Source: Ryuthela nishihirai (Eukaryota; Arthropoda; Arachnida; Araneae; Heptathelidae). Taken from it: 64,000 bases of DNA. The position numbers and the translations under genes were made by a program. This document shows, piece by piece, positions 42,975 to 53,871 of this stretch. Location of the stretch: positions 310,001 through 374,000 of the forward strand of contig JAWZYU010000120.1 in the NCBI GenBank assembly GCA_038380435.1, read 5' to 3'. Each line of letters begins with the position of its first letter. Within the stretch, counting starts at the first letter, position 1. The notes beneath the pieces are model-generated. The model searched no databases. It saw only the letters and a program-made list of their open reading frames with translations, and was not told the origin of the DNA.

Positions 42975-43875
42975 TGCCTGGTACAGCTCTCTGCTATTGT
43001 GCTGCCCAACTGCTTCTTCGGCTTTGTCAGCCAAAGATTATTATCAGCAGCTAACTGATCCTTTACATGTTTATTAAGCTCTCTATATTGTTTTCTATTA
43101 TGATTAGTATTGATTCAGGACATTCCTGTAGTTCTTTCTTTCTAAAATAAACTCAAGTGCCTTGTCACTCAGATAATTATGCGTCCTCTGCTTCATTTTT
43201 CGTAAAACAGTACTGTTAGTTTCCAAAAAGCCTATTTTAAATGGTCACAGTTTTCCTGAACTTGAGTACCAAGCAAACCACGACTGTCATAATGAGTAAG
43301 TAACCTATCATGATATAATTAGTCTTTCAGAGCTTCATAATTAAAGAAAAATTTTTTAACCTTAGCACAACACTTCTTAAGTTTAAATCGCAAAACACTT
43401 TTAACAAGATAATGGTCAGTTCCAATTTCAGCTTCCCAATATGACCTGGTTTTTCTAACAGAAGTAGTCCATTTGCTGTTAACTAATATATAATCTATAA
43501 CGTTCTTATGCAGCCCATGAGGTGAAACCCACGTGTACTTGTGTATGTCGTGGTGTTTGTAATAAGTGTTAGTTATTCTGAAGCCATCGAGTTTAACATT
43601 GGCATTGACGTCACCTAGAACAAGGGTAATATCTCATTTCTTCAAAAGTCTGTAAAATCTTTTCTCTCATCCTCATCGGTATTATCATTGGAGGCATAAC
43701 AATAGATAAGATTGAAGTCCTTAACGCTTGTCTGTAATTTTGCTGTAAACAACCTTTCATTAATGCACTCTTATCCTAGAAGAGCATCACTAGCGTGTCT
43801 GCTGAGAAGCAGACCCACGCCTTGGTGATGTTTATTGTCTTTCCTCCCCGAAAACAGATATTTAAGATATTCACG
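42975..43875 (-). mobile_element. RTE-like retrotransposon, copy H (internal fragment)
   Basis: It covers the endonuclease and linker only, from about 43,875 (endonuclease N-terminal third) to 42,975 (before the RT). An internal loss removes the region around the G-D-F-N motif flank. Both ends are missing, which is unusual for simple 5' truncation and implies later deletion or rearrangement. Confidence 0.75.
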
Positions 43876-44204
43876 GTGAATCCAAATAACTTTTGAAAGA
43901 GGTACTAGATTAAATGAAAAATTTTGAGTAAATTTGGTATAGAAGGTATCGAAAAACCTAAGTGCGGAAGAGTAAACAAACCCCTCTGTTGGGAATACGA
44001 AACAATGGAAATGTCACTTCCTTTCGATTCTGCAAACAATGCATTCTCAATCGTCATTGTCGGATGTCATTCGCCTATTATTGAAATCGTCCGACGCTTT
44101 TCTCGCTGTTCCATTTGCCCCGTTAGCTATTAAAATATGGCGAACAAGTCATCCTCTTTTGAGGGTTTGTATTTATCAGAGCTTTGCCTATCGCGAACAG
44201 ATTC

Positions 44205-44280
44205 GAGTATAAGAAGCAGCCATAGGCAAGGTCCGTGCCGGTTGAGAAAGTGTTTGCGGTTCTTTCATATTTTCTTTCAG
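44205..44280 (+). promoter_or_regulatory. Promoter-like stretch and non-coding exon with strong splice donor
   Basis: TATAAG (44,209-44,214) is followed about 70 bp later by TTTCTTTCAG|GTAAGTAAC, a near-ideal 5' splice site at 44,281. A good acceptor (CCTATGCTTTTCAG) ends at 44,506, giving a possible 226-bp intron. No convincing ORF follows. A related, decayed block lies inverted at 46,163-46,492. This could be the 5' end of a gene copied here, or part of an unknown element. Confidence 0.35.
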
Positions 44281-44460
44281 GTAAGTAACTTTGTAGTGAA
44301 TAATTAGTTTAGAGTAGAGGTAATCTAATTCTACACTTTTTAGCCTAAGAACTATGAAATTTCGGTCGATATCGAACTGACAAATAGTATGCAGCTCATT
44401 ATTCTGATTATGGGATATAAAATTGATAGTTAACCGCTATTTGTCGGTGTCGACCACATT
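44205..44460 (+). repeat. Inverted repeat P, left arm
   Basis: It matches 46,163-46,492 in reverse orientation: GGCAAGGTC, AAAGTGTTTG, CTTTCAGGTAAGTAACTTTG, ATTCTGATTATGGGATATAA, CGCTATTTGTC and GTCGACCAC occur in order in both. The right arm has about 130 extra bases near its outer end. Confidence 0.7.
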
Positions 44461-44773
44461 ATTTTGGCTCGTAATACGGAGATTATTCATTTCCTATGCT
44501 TTTCAGGTACCCGACCGAACGGCTACAGAATTTCCTTGTTACGTCAGTGAGAAACATTACTTGGAAGCTCTAAAATATGCATTTAATTGAAAAATGTCAC
44601 TGATGATAAATTAAAGATCAAAATCAAATATTTTTTAAATATCGGTTTAAAAAATATTGTTTTAGTATTTAAATGGTTGCGGAAGCTGGAATGGTTAAAA
44701 ATAATCTTCAGTGATATGACAGTGAGAAAGTGGAATTATTATTTCAGCAGGTAAATTAGAATTACAATTGATA

Positions 44774-45283
44774 TCGCGAAAACACGGACGTGACGTCATC
44801 TCTGGTATGTCCAAGTGTTGCCACCATAATTTCTATAAGATCTATCAAAACCAAAGTGTACAAATCAAAACACTTCTAATCCTAAAATATCAACTGGTAG
44901 TTATTTCTTTTTTAATTTCGGTAAATATTTTTATAATATTCTGAAATATTTAAATAAAATCTTAATAAGTAAATTATTTTGAATGTTATTAAAATAAATT
45001 AACTTTAAATTATCTTAAACCAATGAACGGAATTGCTTGTTTAGGCATATTTATTTTCGCTCTTTTTGTTGAAGGCTGTCCAGACAGGCGGTAACTAGGT
45101 GGCTTTCACAGAAAGCGTTTCCCTGTGGTGTCCAACGAGAAATTCATAGATCGAGGCTAGGTGTGAATCTCTTACGTATGTCATAGGCAATTTTGTCCTT
45201 ATGGGTAAACAACGCTTTTTCCTGTTTTCCCAAAGGATAACCCTGTGGTTAAATCTAAGGCTTCTATTACACATTTCGCTGTA
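44774..45283 (+). repeat. 510-bp tandem duplication, unit 1
   Basis: It starts TCGCGAAAACACGGACGTGA and ends TTACACATTTCGCTGTA. The next unit follows without a spacer at 45,284. The first half is very AT-rich; the second half is less so. Differences from unit 2 are scattered (roughly 4-6%). Confidence 0.85.
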
Positions 45284-45793
45284 TCGCGAAAACACGGACG
45301 TGACGTCATCTCTGGTATATCCAAGTGTTGCCACCATAATTTCTATAAGATATTTCATAAGCAAAGTGTACAAATCAAAACACTTCTAATCCTAAAATAT
45401 TAACTGGTAGTTATTTCTTTTTTAATTTCGGTAAATATTTTTATAATATTCTGAAATATTTAAATAAAATCTTAATAAGTAAATTATTCTCCATGTTATT
45501 AAAATAAATTAACTTTAAATTATCTTAAACCAATGAACGGAATTGCATGTTTAGGCATATTTATTTTCGCTCTTTTTGTTGAAGGCTCTCCAGACAGGCG
45601 GTAACGAGGTGGCTTTCGCAGTACGCGTTTCCCTGTGGTGTCCAAGGACAAATTCCTAGATGGAGGCTAGGTGTGAATCTCTTACGTATCTCATAGGCAA
45701 CTTTGTCCTTAGGGGTAAAGAACGCTTTTTCCTGTGTTCCCAAAGGAAAAACCTGTGGTTTAATCTAAGGCTTCTATTACACATTTCGCTGTA
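45284..45793 (+). repeat. 510-bp tandem duplication, unit 2
   Basis: It is head-to-tail with unit 1 and of equal length. A minus-strand frame (45,561-45,743) ending S-L-Q-Q-K-E-R-K looks protein-like, but in unit 1 the same frame has a stop and there is no ATG, so a gene is not supported. Confidence 0.85.
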
Positions 45794-46162
45794 CTGTGCA
45801 TTACCTTCTTGTTAGCTCTGAACAATGCGTTTCCGTGTAGTGGGTAAATTATATTTTTAACGCCAAGTTGACATTTCTTGTGGTCGTTACGTCACCCTAT
45901 CAGCTCGATATATCTGTTGCGAATATCAAACGTTGGTTTCAAAGTTCGTCCACGATAATGGGCAAATAGATCTGAAAGCCTGTACATATAAAAACTGCCG
46001 TTTGATCATTTACGATATAGAAATATTTATACGCATAGTGTAACGACAAATAGCAAAATGAAGAAATCAAAAATTAAGCAAAGAATTTTTTTTCCTCGGA
46101 CAACCATTAGTTCTACTGAGCGAGGTTTAGAAAATCCGAGCCGAAATGGAAGGGGTCGTTAG

Positions 46163-46492
46163 TGGTCGACAGTGACAAATAGCGTTTAACTATAAAATTT
46201 ATATCCCATAATCAGAATAATGTGCTGTATAGTAAGCTCTCAGTTGTAATTTCATAACTGTCATGCTAAAAAGTGGAAAATTAGATTACCTCTACTGTAA
46301 ATTAATTATTTACTACAAAGTTACTTACCTGAAAGAATTTATAAACGAACCACAAACACTTTATGAATATTATTAAACTTGATTCACTTGATATTTTTTC
46401 GAGCAGCAGAATGATGGTTTAGAGAAGGACATACGAAATACAGTCCGTGTGAATTTTTTAATCGCATAGACCTTGCCAATGGTTGCTTATTA
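46163..46492 (-). repeat. Inverted repeat P, right arm
   Basis: This is the partner of 44,205-44,460. The splice-donor phrase (CTTTCAGGTAAGTAAC on minus, donor at 46,328) is preserved exactly, while the TATA-like stretch is changed and an insertion of about 130 bp separates it from the donor. Confidence 0.7.
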
Positions 46493-46569
46493 CATTGTAA
46501 TGTGTTCCCGGTACGCAAAGTTCCGAAAATATAAAAAAAAACCTCAAATTATATCAATTCTTCGCCATA

Positions 46570-47937
46570 TCCATACGCTAACGCTATTCGCCAATCTATA
46601 ATTATTCATACGGGCAACATGGCCAAACCAACGGAGTCTCTCTCTGCACAATATGCTGCTTAAAGGAGGTTGCAAACTCCTTTGCCTAACCTCATCAATA
46701 GTCAAAAAGTTTAACCAACTAATGCCCAAGATACTGCGTAAGCATCTGGAATGAAAAGCATCTAGTTTCCTGTTATCTTGTTTAAAAAGTGTCCATATTT
46801 CACTACCATAACTAACCCTAGAAAGAACCAAACTATTATACAGTCTAATTTTAGTCTTTAGGTGTATACGCCTATTCTCCACACTCTCCATAGATTCTTA
46901 AAAGTCCCGGCAGCAATCCCTAATCGTCTGTTAATCTCATGCCGCACATCACCATTATCTGTTATGTAGCTCCCAAGATAATTAAACTGTGACACCTGCT
47001 CAAGACTGCAACCATTCAAATTAACTGAATCACAGCCTGCCTGACCAATTTTCATCACTTTCGTTTTCTCTCTGTTTATAACCAAATCTACTCTACTACC
47101 AGTTTCATCAACAGCTCGAAGGAAAGAGTTCATCTCATCAACACCATTTTCCAAAAGGGCTAAATCATCAGCATTTAATTTCTAAATCAGAAATTGTAGT
47201 ATCTCCAGCCCATTTAAGGCCAAAATTTTTCCTTTGAAGTGAATTTTGCATAACATAATCAATAACCAAACTAAAGAGAAAAGGATACAAAATGCCCCCT
47301 TGTCGAACACCAGAAGTAATGCTAAACCAAATTGCTACAAGCCTTACCAACTCTCACACACGACTCAGTGTTATTATAGAGAGCTTTCATTATGTTAACT
47401 AACTTGTCAGGTATACCATATGATCTCACAATCGACCACAAATTATGACGATCAACAGAGTCGAAAGCCTTTTTGAAATCAGCAAAGGTAGCAACCAAAG
47501 GTTTCTGAAACTCTAAACATTTCTCAAGAATCTGCCTAAGTGAAAATATTTGATCCACACATCCCCTACCACTTCTGAATCCACATTGCTCATCACGCAA
47601 TTGACTGTCAACCAGATTCTTAATTCTATTAAGCACAATAATGGAAAGAACTTTACCTGGAACAGAGAGTAGGCTGATACCCCTATAGTTATCACAAGAA
47701 CTGCGATCACCTTTTTTGAAAATAGGGATAACAATAGCTCTGGTAAAATACTTAGGAACCATGTCTTTATCATAAAAGATATTCAGAATTTCAGTCATCC
47801 ACGTGGTAACCAAAACATTCCCAGTTCTAAGCACTTCCGTAGTAATTTCATCTACCCCTGGGGATTTATGTAGTTTAAGTTTAGAAACAGCCAAAATAAC
47901 TTCAGATTGTGTTATAGGGCCAACATTAAAGCCACCA
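46570..47937 (-). mobile_element. RTE-like retrotransposon, copy I (RT only, both ends missing)
   Basis: On minus it runs from the G-G-F-N-V-G-P stretch (47,937) to W-F-G-H-V-A-R-M-N-N-Y-R-L-A-N (about 46,575), without the 3' terminus. Open pieces are 47,894-47,322 (RT motif A F-A-D-F-K-K-A-F-D-S-V), 47,350-47,168, 47,154-46,858 and 46,891-46,544. The Y-A-D-D region is disrupted near 47,165-47,185 by a small insertion. It is otherwise similar to copy G. Confidence 0.8.
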
Positions 47938-47949
47938 TTTTAGAATTAA

Positions 47950-48345
47950 TGGTAATTTAAATAATAATTTTAGGTATGGCCTTTCTTCTAACATTCAATT
48001 TCCTGCAATTTTGATTTACCTATATCATTATTAATAAAAAATTTTAAACTAAGAACAGGAGCAACCACACTTAATCACTACTTATATTCAATTAATAAGA
48101 TTGCGACTCCAAATTGCGCTCTTTGTGATGTTCTGAAAAATATTAATCATGTAATATTAAACGGCCCAAAATATGCTTTGGCACGTGAAACTTTTTTTAA
48201 AGAATTAGAATCACTTGGCATTAACAAATTTACAATCTTCAATGTTCTAAATTATTCAAATTTAAATATAAGGAAAAACGTTTTCGCTCTAGTTGAACAA
48301 TTTCTTCAATATGCTGAATTATGGAAAAAAAATATAAAATTTTAA
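47950..48345 (+). pseudogene. C-terminal fragment of a second non-LTR retrotransposon type
   Basis: A frame on plus reads L-R-T-G-A-T-T-L-N-H-Y-L, then N-C-A-L-C-D, H-V-I-L-N-G-P-K-Y, A-R-E-T-F, and ends at TAA (about 48,343-48,345). This matches the general pattern of the zinc-knuckle C-terminus of Jockey/I-type elements (L-R-T-G-H, C-x2-C ... H ... C-P-x-Y). Here the Cys before Pro is replaced by Gly. It is unlike the RTE family elsewhere in the window. It abuts RTE copy I head to head. Confidence 0.6.
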
Positions 48346-48539
48346 AGATTAACTGCATTGCAACAATTATTTTATTCTCGCAACCCTTCATCACTCTTTA
48401 TCACATCTTACAAATATTCCTGTTTTTTGATTGGAGCTTTGAGTAAGCCAGACTCGGATATCTCAGTGAGCTGTTAAGTTTTACGATACGTAACGAAATG
48501 TATACCACTGTGTAACTACAATTTTATATGTTTTTCTTA

Positions 48540-49082
48540 TGCGGTATTGATTACATTTTTTTTCAAAGGATGTGTCAGTTCCCTGCTCCAGTAATAAAAC
48601 ATATATATATGGGATTATATTTTGTCAATTAATTTGTATTTAAGGTTGCTAACCAATATTTTCAATTTTAAACTTTAGCTCACAAATTCGTATTAAACTG
48701 GTATGATAGATACTGTGTGCAAATAAAACTTTCAGCACGTATAAAAACGGGTAAATTAAATGTTGTATCAGTCGAGGATATATGAAAATATTTATGAGGG
48801 AAGCAGTCAAAGTAAGGATCGAAGATTGAACCAAAGCACCGTTCAGGTTTCACAGCCAAGATCCAATGGGGTACAAAGTCCTATCTTCATCTTACCCTTT
48901 CGAAAAATCCTGTTCTGTCCCCCACCTATTGCAGTAACTTTTCCCCAAATGAATCGAATTCACAAGTAAGAACAGAGGCACTGAGCACTACTCACATGAA
49001 TGATGTCATGACAAAAGTGACCAATATCGAAGTTTTCTGAGTTCGTAGCTCTGTCCCCCTTTTGACCTATGATTGGTTAAGC
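48540..49082 (+). repeat. Repeat family X, copy 1
   Basis: It shares ordered phrases with 57,900-58,905: CTCATCTTACCCTTT-like, CCAAATGAATC-like, ATGATGTCATGACAAAAG and GACCTATGATTGGTTAAGC. No open frame and no inverted ends are recognised, so the class is unknown. It ends where an RTE 3' fragment begins. Confidence 0.55.
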
Positions 49083-49181
49083 TACCGACCATCATAATCA
49101 TCCTCAAAGAGCCATGGGTTGCGGATATCCAAAAAGACCGTGCAATTTAGTTCCCCAAGCATATCTGTCCTGAGCTACAGA
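49083..49181 (-). mobile_element. RTE 3'-terminal fragment (copy K, 99 bp)
   Basis: On minus it reads CTCAGGACAGATATGCTTGG, then GTGCAATT-type complement and GCCATGGG-like end with ATGATTATGATGG, the last about 100 bp of the RTE family. Such very short 5'-truncated inserts are common for non-LTR elements. Confidence 0.8.
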
Positions 49182-49309
49182 AAGAAAAGCGTAAATAATA
49201 ATTATAAAGGTTAAATAATTAAGCAACGAAGCCGTTACATTCCTATTAGTTACGATTAGAAGAACAGAATTTTGCTCTGCTAGTTCTTAACATTTAGAAG
49301 AAGGAGCTA

Positions 49310-50450
49310 CTATTTTTTTAATCCGTGGTGGGGTTGGGTTAATTTATTTCGGAAAAAAAACTTTGGGATATCCTAACGGTAATGTCGATTAAGTTAGGAT
49401 TAGACGAAACTGTATACAAAGTGGGAGTTTCTGGGTATTTTCGTTTAACGGCTCCTACCACTATTTGACGTGAAGGTAACTTTTGGGTCCAAACATTTAC
49501 GATAGTCTAAATCATGAGTAGAGGAAACAGTATACTCCGGGTGGCAGTTCAAGCTCTTGTCGCTCAGAAGTTGCTCCTGTCAGATTTTAAAAGGCTTAGT
49601 TACGGAACTATTTTTTGGGGGGAAGAGAAAATTTTGGTCGTCCGAACTATTAGATTGATTTAAGTAGGGATTAGGGAAAACAGTAAACTGAGTTTGGCTG
49701 TTCTGTCACTTAACATTTATAAGTAGTTATGAACGGTATATAAGAAGGGAAATAATTTTTTGAGGGGATGAAAATGTTATTGGCCCAAATCCTAATGTTG
49801 ATCTGCTTTATTATTAGAGGACGAACTATTCTAAGTTTAGTGGTGGTACCTATTCTGATTTAGAAGCAGATTCTATCACTTTTCAAAGGGTTGAGAGAGT
49901 ATTTTTTTGTGGGAGGGAAAATTTTATGGTCCAGACAATTACATTGTTCTAAGCTAGGATTAGAGAAAACAGTATATTTTATTTTGCGGTTATAGTTCTT
50001 CTCTTTCAGAAATAGTTCTTAATACTTTTTAAAGCGGTAAATTATTGAATTGGCGAAGAGGATAATTATTTGAAGCGGTAAAGTTGGGGTGTATTTTTTT
50101 GAGGAGCGAAAATTTCAAAGTCCAAGACATTACATTGGTCTAAGTAACGAATAAAGGAAACAGTATACTGTATTTTGTGGTTCTATCGCTAAACGTTTAA
50201 AAGCAATGCCTAACGTTATTGAACGGGCTAGAGGAAAGGTTTGAGATTGTGAAAAGTTTTGCGGGCCCAGACATTTACGTCGGTTTAAGTTACATTTTGA
50301 GGAAGCAGTATCCAAGTTTTGCTATTCTCTAGGGCTTATAATTTTAGAAGCAATTCGTACCACTTCATAAAAGAGTGATTTTTTTTCTGTTGTTGGGGAG
50401 GAGCAAATATTTCGGGCGTTCTGAAAAGAGGGAAACAGTAAGAATCAGGT
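49310..50450 (+). repeat. Degenerate satellite-like array, unit about 120-190 bp
   Basis: The phrase GGAAACAGTATACT and variants recur near 49,411, 49,528, 49,687, 49,967, 50,158, 50,307 and 50,435. Each is preceded by a CATTTACGT/TGGTCTAAGTTAGGATTA-like stretch and followed by a CTAAACGTTTAGAAGCA-like stretch. Units are heavily diverged with indels. No coding frame is seen. Confidence 0.6.
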
Positions 50451-51560
50451 AGACATCTGATATATATATATATGCGCTAGATTTTTTCTGCTGTAGTATT
50501 TAGATATACATTGATGTCATTTCCAAATATAAAACCGCGAAATATTGGTTATTGAAAATAGAAAAGGACACTTTTTTATGGTCAAAAATATTAATATGTA
50601 CCTCAATGATAAGAATAAGATTTAAATTAATAAAAACCAAAACCGTCGTGCAGCTGTTTAATATCAAGAAATATATCAGGTATCTGTGAGATCCAGTGAG
50701 ACCATTTGTGCTAAGAAACAGAGTGCGACGAAGAAGAGGTGGACCAAAATACACATGGATATTTCACAATTTCTGAATCAGTACAAGAGCCGTTCAATTT
50801 TTCTCAGTATATAAATAAAAATTTGTTACACTCTGCAATAGGTAGTAAACATTTCTGCTTTCGCTTGGAATGCAATTTTTGTCAAAAATAATGTCTAGGT
50901 AAATGAAGATTGTAAACATTTGATTTTATCATTTCTTATCTAGTCAGTGAGATAGCATTCCGATTGTACATTGTTTACCTAATGACGTCTGAAGTTATGC
51001 ACCTTGAAAACAGAAACACTATCTGCATAAAAATATTTACTACAGATCACTGTGGCAGTAGGTCATTGACTTAACTAAAAGGGCTTAAGCACACATCGGT
51101 ACAAACGACTGTAGACTGCTTAACTGGTCATTTCACCAATATTACAGTGACGCATCGTAACCAAAAATAAAGCGACGATAGATGACACATCATGAAAAAT
51201 GAACCTTATTTACCCTACTAGGAATTTTCGTCCTTGCCGCCTGGGTGTCACAATTCATTATACGAAAACCTGTCGTTAGGGGGTCTCCTTAATCGCCAGC
51301 GTGCTAGGCTGGAAATCGGAGTTTACAGGTTCGAGCGCAAATTGTCTCAGTTTTAATATATATTAACACTAATCACCCTTCCTTGTCTTCGGTAAGCAAG
51401 GGAGCACTGACGTGTCTGACAGAATAGCGCTACGTCGGATGCGAAATTAAAGCATGGCGACAGAAACACAGAGCAATATCTTGTGCTCGTTGAAGGTGAC
51501 GTTGCATGACCTGGACAAGACTTCACTAACAGCTGTGCAATATATCCCCTTTCTACATAC
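50451..51560. other. No gene recognised
   Basis: It contains a short TA run (50,460-50,474). The minus frame at 50,500-50,754 shows no domain. A faint tRNA-like stretch near 51,285-51,345 has a plausible box B (GGTTCGAGCGC) but no good box A. Confidence 0.35.
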
Positions 51561-51561
51561 T

Positions 51562-51642
51562 TCAGTTCCTTGTGATCTGGCTATTTAGCCCATTTTGTGC
51601 AAAAATTAGTGCTGAGAGAAGAAATGACCACCCAACTAGAAA
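51562..51642 (+). mobile_element. SINE-A 3' fragment
   Basis: TTAGCCCATTTTGTGCAAAA and the CCACCCAA end mark the last about 80 bp of the family. Confidence 0.55.
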
Positions 51643-51689
51643 ACGTATCTTGCCCTCCCACTCTGACATCCAGAACTCATTGTCTCGAA

Positions 51690-51960
51690 GCAGGCCGGAT
51701 CTGGAACACAACTGAGCCAAAAAATGCAAAAATGTGGGACACACGAATGTATTTTCAATGCATTATAGCATTTCCCAATTCGTTCTCCAGCTCTTTAAAA
51801 CATTTCTTCAAAAGGAATTGAAAGGTAAATAATTTTCATAATTTTTGCCTCTATTCCCATTATACGCATTCTCAATGGAATTTAGAACATTCGGTGTTAC
51901 CTAGGGGCGGACAAGAGGCCGTCTTGCCCCCTCCCTAGATTCAGATTTTTTTCTTAGATT
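51690..51960 (+). mobile_element. Repeat family Y, copy 3
   Basis: It starts GGCCGGATCTGGAACACAAC and has TGAGCCAAAAAATGCAAAAA and TTTGCCTCTATTCCCATTAT. It ends with GGGGCGGACAAGAGG...TAGATTCAG, the inverted counterpart of the start. Confidence 0.45.
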
Positions 51961-52184
51961 GAACTTGGCAGATGCAATCTGTGGTCAGCAGGGAAGATTA
52001 ATATTTCTCTACTCCATCCACTGCCCTTAAACAACGGGATAGCCAGAAGGAAAATAATTAAGCTATAGTGTGTTTGTTAATCTCTCCCAGGTGTTCCTTT
52101 CATGCCCTCTAACAAAGCGATTTGTCCCCTGACCTATTATGAATTCCAGGCCTCTCCTAAGACTAAGGTCGTGCCCCCAAACAA

Positions 52185-52392
52185 AAAATATTGGTTCCGG
52201 GAGGTGACCCACAGGACAGGTGTTGGGACGCATGTGGTAGTCTCCCATGAAGGCCATCCACCGTGTTCTTCAATGTGCACAGGGTATGGCTCTCTCTGTG
52301 GAATATCAAGTCACGGCTTAATGTCCCATCCGACAGATGGCAGGTTTTCGAAGTCTATCGGTGCCGCCTACTGACCGAGGCTGGCCCAGCTA
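52185..52392 (-). mobile_element. SINE-A copy, truncated both ends
   Basis: The plus text shows CCATCCACCGTGTTCTTCAA and CGGCTTAATGTCCCATCCGA, the central domain in reverse. The head and the extreme 3' end are missing. Confidence 0.7.
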
Positions 52393-52579
52393 TACAATAG
52401 CAGATATTCTTTTATTAATACCATTTGCACTATTAAAATAACATTTGCTTTCATTTCTCATGAATTAATAAAGACTTTATTGCTTGACTTCCGACAAAAT
52501 AAATACAATTATAAAAACACACTATATATGGAAAAGGAATTTATTTCCAATATGAAACATGCTGAATAAGAATCTTTAA

Positions 52580-53330
52580 TAGCCTTCCATTTAATATATA
52601 AAGAAAAAAGTTAGTTTGGTTGTTTCTTGGTGTGTCTGTCCGTTTTTGCACTCTGCCCCCAGAAGAGCTAGAGGATTCAAACTTTGCATGAAAGTTTCCT
52701 TCACCCTGCGGAAGAATATAGGCTATTTTCTAACTCACTGGAGTCAACCGAAAATGGGCTGGGCGGGTTTGAATTTCCCAAAATTCCCATAGATTTAACA
52801 TTAACGGTTGAATTTTATTCAAAATAGATGCTGCCACCAATAAATTTGAAAAAAGGGATACAATAGACTAAACTAATATCTGATTTCGCATGATTAAACA
52901 TTAACAGTTGAAAGTTATTCAAAATAACTGTTGCCACCATTAAATTTGAAATAATGAGTTCATCAAACTAATTTGATTCTGATTTCGAGTGATAAACTCA
53001 TGTTCATTTTGCTAGGTCGACCGTCCGTGGATCTTGTAGCCGTTCTAATTTAGAACGAGCGGAACAAAAGATTCTTTCTTGAAATGAAAGTTTCAAAATC
53101 TGGATTCGTATTTGAAGTTATAATCATTAAGTTGAAAAAAATTCGAAAGCTAATAAAAGTACCTACAAATCTAATATATAAAGGAGGAAGTTTGTTTGTT
53201 CGTTTATTCAGTCAGCTCCCACAAGAGCTAGAGATAAAAAACTTTGGATGAACCTTCCATTTACTGAGGAGAACACTATAGTATAATAGCAGATTTACCA
53301 GGCGTTGCTCGGGTCTGAAACTTTCCAAAA
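52580..53330 (+). mobile_element. Helitron-like repeat cluster (tentative)
   Basis: Two related starts (AATATATAAAGAAAAAAGTT at 52,598 and TAATATATAAAGGAGGAAGT at 53,172) are each followed by a GTTTGTTTGTTCG-like stretch and AGAGCTAGAG. The second run ends near ACCAGGCGTTGCTCGGGTC (53,299-53,317), which resembles the hairpin-type ends of arthropod non-autonomous Helitrons. Another partial copy lies inverted at 56,520-56,790. The label is inference from these ends. Confidence 0.4.
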
Positions 53331-53395
53331 ATGCAGAATAGATGGCACTCCCCACGTCGCAAGTTTTCATTTGACATAATTATCATTGCAATAGA

Positions 53396-53768
53396 TATCC
53401 TCTGCGGGGTGGCTCCGTCAATTGTGCGGCAGGCTTGTAATCTATAGTTCCCAGGTTACAGTCCTAGTTGGGTGAGCGTTGAGATTTATCTCCATGAAAT
53501 TTCCCGCCCTGCCCACTGTTAGTAGGTGACACTGATGAACTTGGAAAGGCTGTTGTCCCGTCGGAGGTGACTTTAAGCATTGGTCACCTGTGCAGGAGAG
53601 CCATATCCTGTGACTTTAAAGAACACACTGAATGGCCTTGACGAAAGGCTACCATCTAGTGCGTCCCTTCGCACAACTTTTTCTGAGCCTTCGTGGTCCT
53701 TGTGACCTGACCATTTAGCCCATTGTGTGAAAAAACTACCGCTCAGAAATAAAACAACCCAATCCCAA
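53396..53768 (+). mobile_element. SINE-A, full-length diverged copy
   Basis: It has a head near 53,400 (GGGGTGGCTCCGTC, box B decayed to GGTTACAGTCC), the central domain and the 3' end CAGAAATAAAACAACCCAAT. This plus-strand copy confirms that the head is 5' and the AACAACCC end 3'. Confidence 0.8.
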
Positions 53769-53871
53769 ACTTTGGTCACTTTTTCCCTTTAGGGCACTAA
53801 CGAAATGTACACAGTTCGAGGTACACATAAACCTCCTCATACTAGTAGTTTGTAAATTAAAACCGGTAACT

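Noticed and set aside
45095..45373. 92-codon minus-strand ORF across the 510-bp units
   Set aside because: It runs over the unit junction and is not open in the equivalent part of the other unit, so it is not supported as a gene.
51285..51345. Possible tRNA gene or SINE head
   Set aside because: Only a box-B-like sequence is present. Box A and a cloverleaf could not be formed.
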